A model generated the notes under the pieces. It was not told where the DNA came from, did no database searches, and was given only the letters and a program-made list of their open reading frames with translations. The translations under genes were made by a program, and so were the position numbers. Positions 21,101 to 23,945 of a stretch of DNA of 23,945 nucleotides are shown here, piece by piece; position 1 is the first letter of the stretch; each line of letters starts with the position of its first letter. Location of the stretch: contig NW_014040380.1 in assembly GCF_001186125.1 (NCBI RefSeq), forward strand, positions 29,267-53,211, given 5' to 3'. The DNA is from Sphaeroforma arctica JP610. Lineage: Eukaryota > Opisthokonta > Ichthyosporea > Ichthyophonida.

Positions 21101-23853
21101 CCAACCTCCTGGTCATTCTCAAGTGGATTTCATCGGAAGCCCATCCAGCCCTTATCGTTTTGATGGTAAATCTGTTGTCATGTTGCTACTTTTAAGCAGG
21201 GCACTCGGCTGAAGGATGTTGTGCACATGTGTTTTGCTCTTTGTGTAGATATTGTTGCCAAGGACGATGTAAAGTACAATGTGCTACTCGTTTTTGCCAC
21301 ATAAATTTTCACAAGATCATGTATAGTCTCTGTATTATTGTATTCTCTGATTGATATTCTATGACTGATAAGTACACGGCAATATTCATCCGTGTTAAAA
21401 ATACACTCAATATGGACAAGAAAAACTAAAATGAGACTTAAGTGATACTACTGTAAGTGAATCAGGAGAGCCAGAAGACTGATCATGCACTCCACTCTGA
21501 AGGCGCAGATAGGCAATGCGATGTTATACTAATTGGGATTCTTTACAACACTCTTTAGAACCACTCTTTATAACACAACTCACCACAAAACAAACGTCGC
21601 ATATGTAAACCTCTCGGAATCACATCGCGTAACAAGCACCAGAAGCAAACTCGATGTTCCCAACCACCCCACACATACAACCTCCTCAAACAAACCACGT
21701 GTAGGCACAAACCACACTTCACTACGTATAACTAATCGCACACAGTCAAAAGACGCATCCACTGTTTAAACATCACAGCCAGAGACTTCATATGATGGCA
21801 TATCAATTCTAAATGCACTTAACACTCAGCATGTCCACAGTGTGAAAGAACACGCCTCACTGACATGAGGTATCAGATACGTAACATGATGCGTAAGCGA
21901 GCCAAAAAGCGGAAACAAAAAATGTGTTTTTCGATTGTACCTTTGCTGGGTGTGTAACATATACTTACCATTGCACAGCATGTTTTTCGTCTTACGCCGC
22001 TTCATTTATTGCAAACTCACACTGTGAAACTAAGAGACTAACTGACACCTATATGTTTGTGTTGCGTTCATCCTTGTGATCTACAATATCCTAAACTTAT
22101 ACGCCCCACAGCGACATGGTGTGGTATCTCCGGTAGTGGCATTTCTTACCCTCAATTCTACTCTCCTGGGGGAGATTTATCGTGCGCTCGACACTTCTGA
22201 GGTGTATAAAGCAATTTCAAGTAAGTCTAAGCCATATGTAACACATATTCTCTTTGTATGTTTATTCGTCGTTTGAATATCATTTCTTTCTGGATATGTT
22301 GAGTAGTTCCTTCTTCGTAGTAAGGTTCACAACATTTGCGCTGCATAATCCGGGCATCGCATGCATGTGTGTCTGGCTTATTTGGTGGTACAGTTTCCAA
22401 TACGGCAGGTGATACTCCAGAATAGTCTTGTGTGTCATATAGTTGTCATTGTCTACAGCTTACCTTTCTAATTTTAGTCATAGTTCACCTGACCAATCTC
22501 ATCAGTTCAGGTCGTAGTGCAGACCGTCTCTCATCGTCAAATTTGTCGGATGATACCTTCCCACATACTGTAGATTACAGACAACAGTCCACACTGCGAT
22601 TTAGTCTGTATCTGGTTTGGCAGTACGCGATAGTGGCCGATGCGATCATGCGCCAGTCCGTACCGTCTGCTCTGGGTATGTTCTATGTGTGGAGTCTACA
22701 ACTATAAGTAAAGATAAATGTACGATCATAATCCTGCAATTAATATTGCTAAATAATGATGTAGTCCTACCTGACCCCATGTATCCCCGTGCCCAATGCA
22801 ACTAGAAAAATCAGTGATCAAGCTGCTTGTGCGGTCCCCGTGGTCTGACTACTCTGTGAGTATATGTGGACCAAATTGAGTTTGCGTACACTTAAATGGG
22901 ATTCAAGATGGAAATTAGGGTTTTGACTAATTTTGGCTGTACCGCATTTCAGAACGCCATGGGCGGCCAAGGTTGCCCGCATCTCGACCTCCACATTGTC
23001 TGTCCTGCAACACATTTCTCTATTACCATTCCAAAAGTGAGTTTTTTTCTCCGAACACCTTACAGAGAAAGCGAAACGGATTGTTGTAGAAAGTTTGGAT
23101 GAACCACTACAAGGTGAGTACTACTGCCGTTTAACACGAGTTTGGAAGGCTCTTAGTCCGCTCTGCTATAATTGTAATTTGTGTTCTGATGCCAATATTC
23201 TCACGAATAGCGCACAGCACACGTAGAGGGAATGTGTGACGCCCTCGGATTATTGTTTTGTAAAACAATACCTTGAAGATCAGGTATCATTGATCATATG
23301 CAAACCTTCTTGCTTGTGTTTCCATACATTTAATTTCTCAATTTAAATAGTCAATAGACGTCTTCATGTTTAAATTACGTGCATCTATCAGCGGGAGTAC
23401 ACCATCTAATCTTGTCCCTTGAGAACTTGTCCGCCGCCGACTCCACACATCCCAACGTGAAGGCTCTGATGGCCTTTCTACTTTCGCTGGATCGTTCCTG
23501 GGTACAGTACTGTTGTTATGTCTCACAATCGCTGTGCATACTTCTCGCTTCGCAGTCATAGAATAAATAAAGAGTATTTTCAAAAAAGACTGGTCGATAT
23601 TCCTCCACAATGTCCAAATACAATGTTGGTTGCATTGTACTTCTACAGATTAATTTGGCAGAATAGTCTAGACTCGAACCCTGGTATATACCTTGTTCTA
23701 TATATACCAAGTGCATAAATCAATTATAATCTTCAAATCTTTGCAGGTGCTTGTGATCATCGATGACGAGATAACCACTGCGAATCAGATACTAACTGTT
23801 TTGCAGGCTTTGGGAGAACCCTCGACAGCAGCTATGTGTTACACGCCTGTTAG
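21101..23853 (+). CDS. C-terminal part of the same large gene (or a second gene), 3' partial
   Basis: Exons 21101-21165, 22112-22220, 22478-22675, 22806-22855, 22953-23036, 23068-23113, 23392-23501 and 23747-23853 all chain in phase at GT-AG borders, and the last donor points beyond the window. The first exon reads NLLVILKWISSEAHPALIVL, a beta strand then helix like the start of the helicase-fold part of XPF-like proteins. The later exons VHHLILSLENLSAAD, MAFLLSLDRSW and VLVIIDDEITTANQIL look like an alternating helix/strand domain and are compatible with an inactive XPF-nuclease fold, as in Zip2/SHOC1. No ERKX3D-type nuclease motif is visible. At 23068 the acceptor could lie two bases earlier with a different upstream frame. 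Connection to the upstream exons crosses a 946-nt intron and is inference. Confidence 0.55.
21166..22111 (+). other. 946-nt intron or gene boundary
   Basis: If exons 21101-21165 and 22112-22220 belong together (both phase 0), this is an intron. A competing terminal exon at 21249-21304 would end a gene here. The plus-strand 78-codon frame at 21533-21769 is Thr/His/Asn-rich and not convincing. Confidence 0.4.
23251..23270. repeat. Perfect palindrome, 9-bp arms, 2-nt centre
   Basis: TATTGTTTT-GT-AAAACAATA within the intron 23114-23391. Confidence 0.85.
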
Positions 23854-23913
23854 GTGTGTCTGGACCAAATTCTACTATCAATAATGGGCTATCAGTACAA
23901 TATATGCTTATTT

Positions 23914-23945
23914 ATTACAATATATATATAAATATATATATATTC
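23914..23945. repeat. AT microsatellite at right edge
   Basis: (AT)n with interruptions to the end of the window, in the intron after exon 23747-23853. Confidence 0.9.

Noticed and set aside
23660-23690. TTCGAGTC-like tRNA T-loop on the minus strand
   Set aside because: The flanking bases do not pair as a T-stem and no acceptor, D or anticodon arm can be built around it.

Overview
This is eukaryotic nuclear DNA. Every convincing reading frame is cut into short exons bounded by GT-AG borders whose phases match, genes lie on both strands with no operon-like spacing, and AT/AC microsatellites and minisatellites are common. The gene mix (a eukaryotic LtrA membrane protein, indoleamine 2,3-dioxygenase and a possible Zip2/SHOC1-type meiotic protein) and introns of about 70 to 950 nt would suit a unicellular opisthokont such as an ichthyosporean. 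That placement is inference with low confidence. All family calls come from reading translations by eye; no search was run.

Layout. 1-705: AC/AT microsatellite and sequence without a supported exon. 706 to about 6133 (+): a gene truncated at its 5' end, encoding a low-temperature-requirement A (LtrA) membrane region, then a SAM-like domain, then a C-terminal part I do not recognise. Exons to 5672 chain in phase; those after it are tentative. 6134-6502: 3' region between convergent genes, with a perfect 10-bp hairpin. 6503-6853 (-): probable last exon of an unrecognised gene. 7871-9928 (-): a complete four-exon indoleamine 2,3-dioxygenase of 448 residues, whose first intron appears to use a GC donor. 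9929-12308: about 2.4 kb without a supported gene, holding a 38-bp x 6 minisatellite. 12309 to the right edge (+): a very large multi-exon gene (possibly two), with a 1,988-nt exon coding for a Ser/Thr-rich disordered region. Flanking segments remind me of the XPF-like Zip2/SHOC1 meiotic crossover family. An 18-bp x 10 minisatellite lies in one of its introns, and the gene runs off the right end.

The genes show no obvious common pathway. The IDO and the large gene are divergent and share the 2.4-kb region; the LtrA gene and the unknown minus-strand gene are convergent. I found no operon, CRISPR array, tRNA, rRNA or transposase. The most unusual items are the LtrA-SAM architecture, the GC-AG intron and acidic insertion in the IDO, and the candidate meiotic gene.
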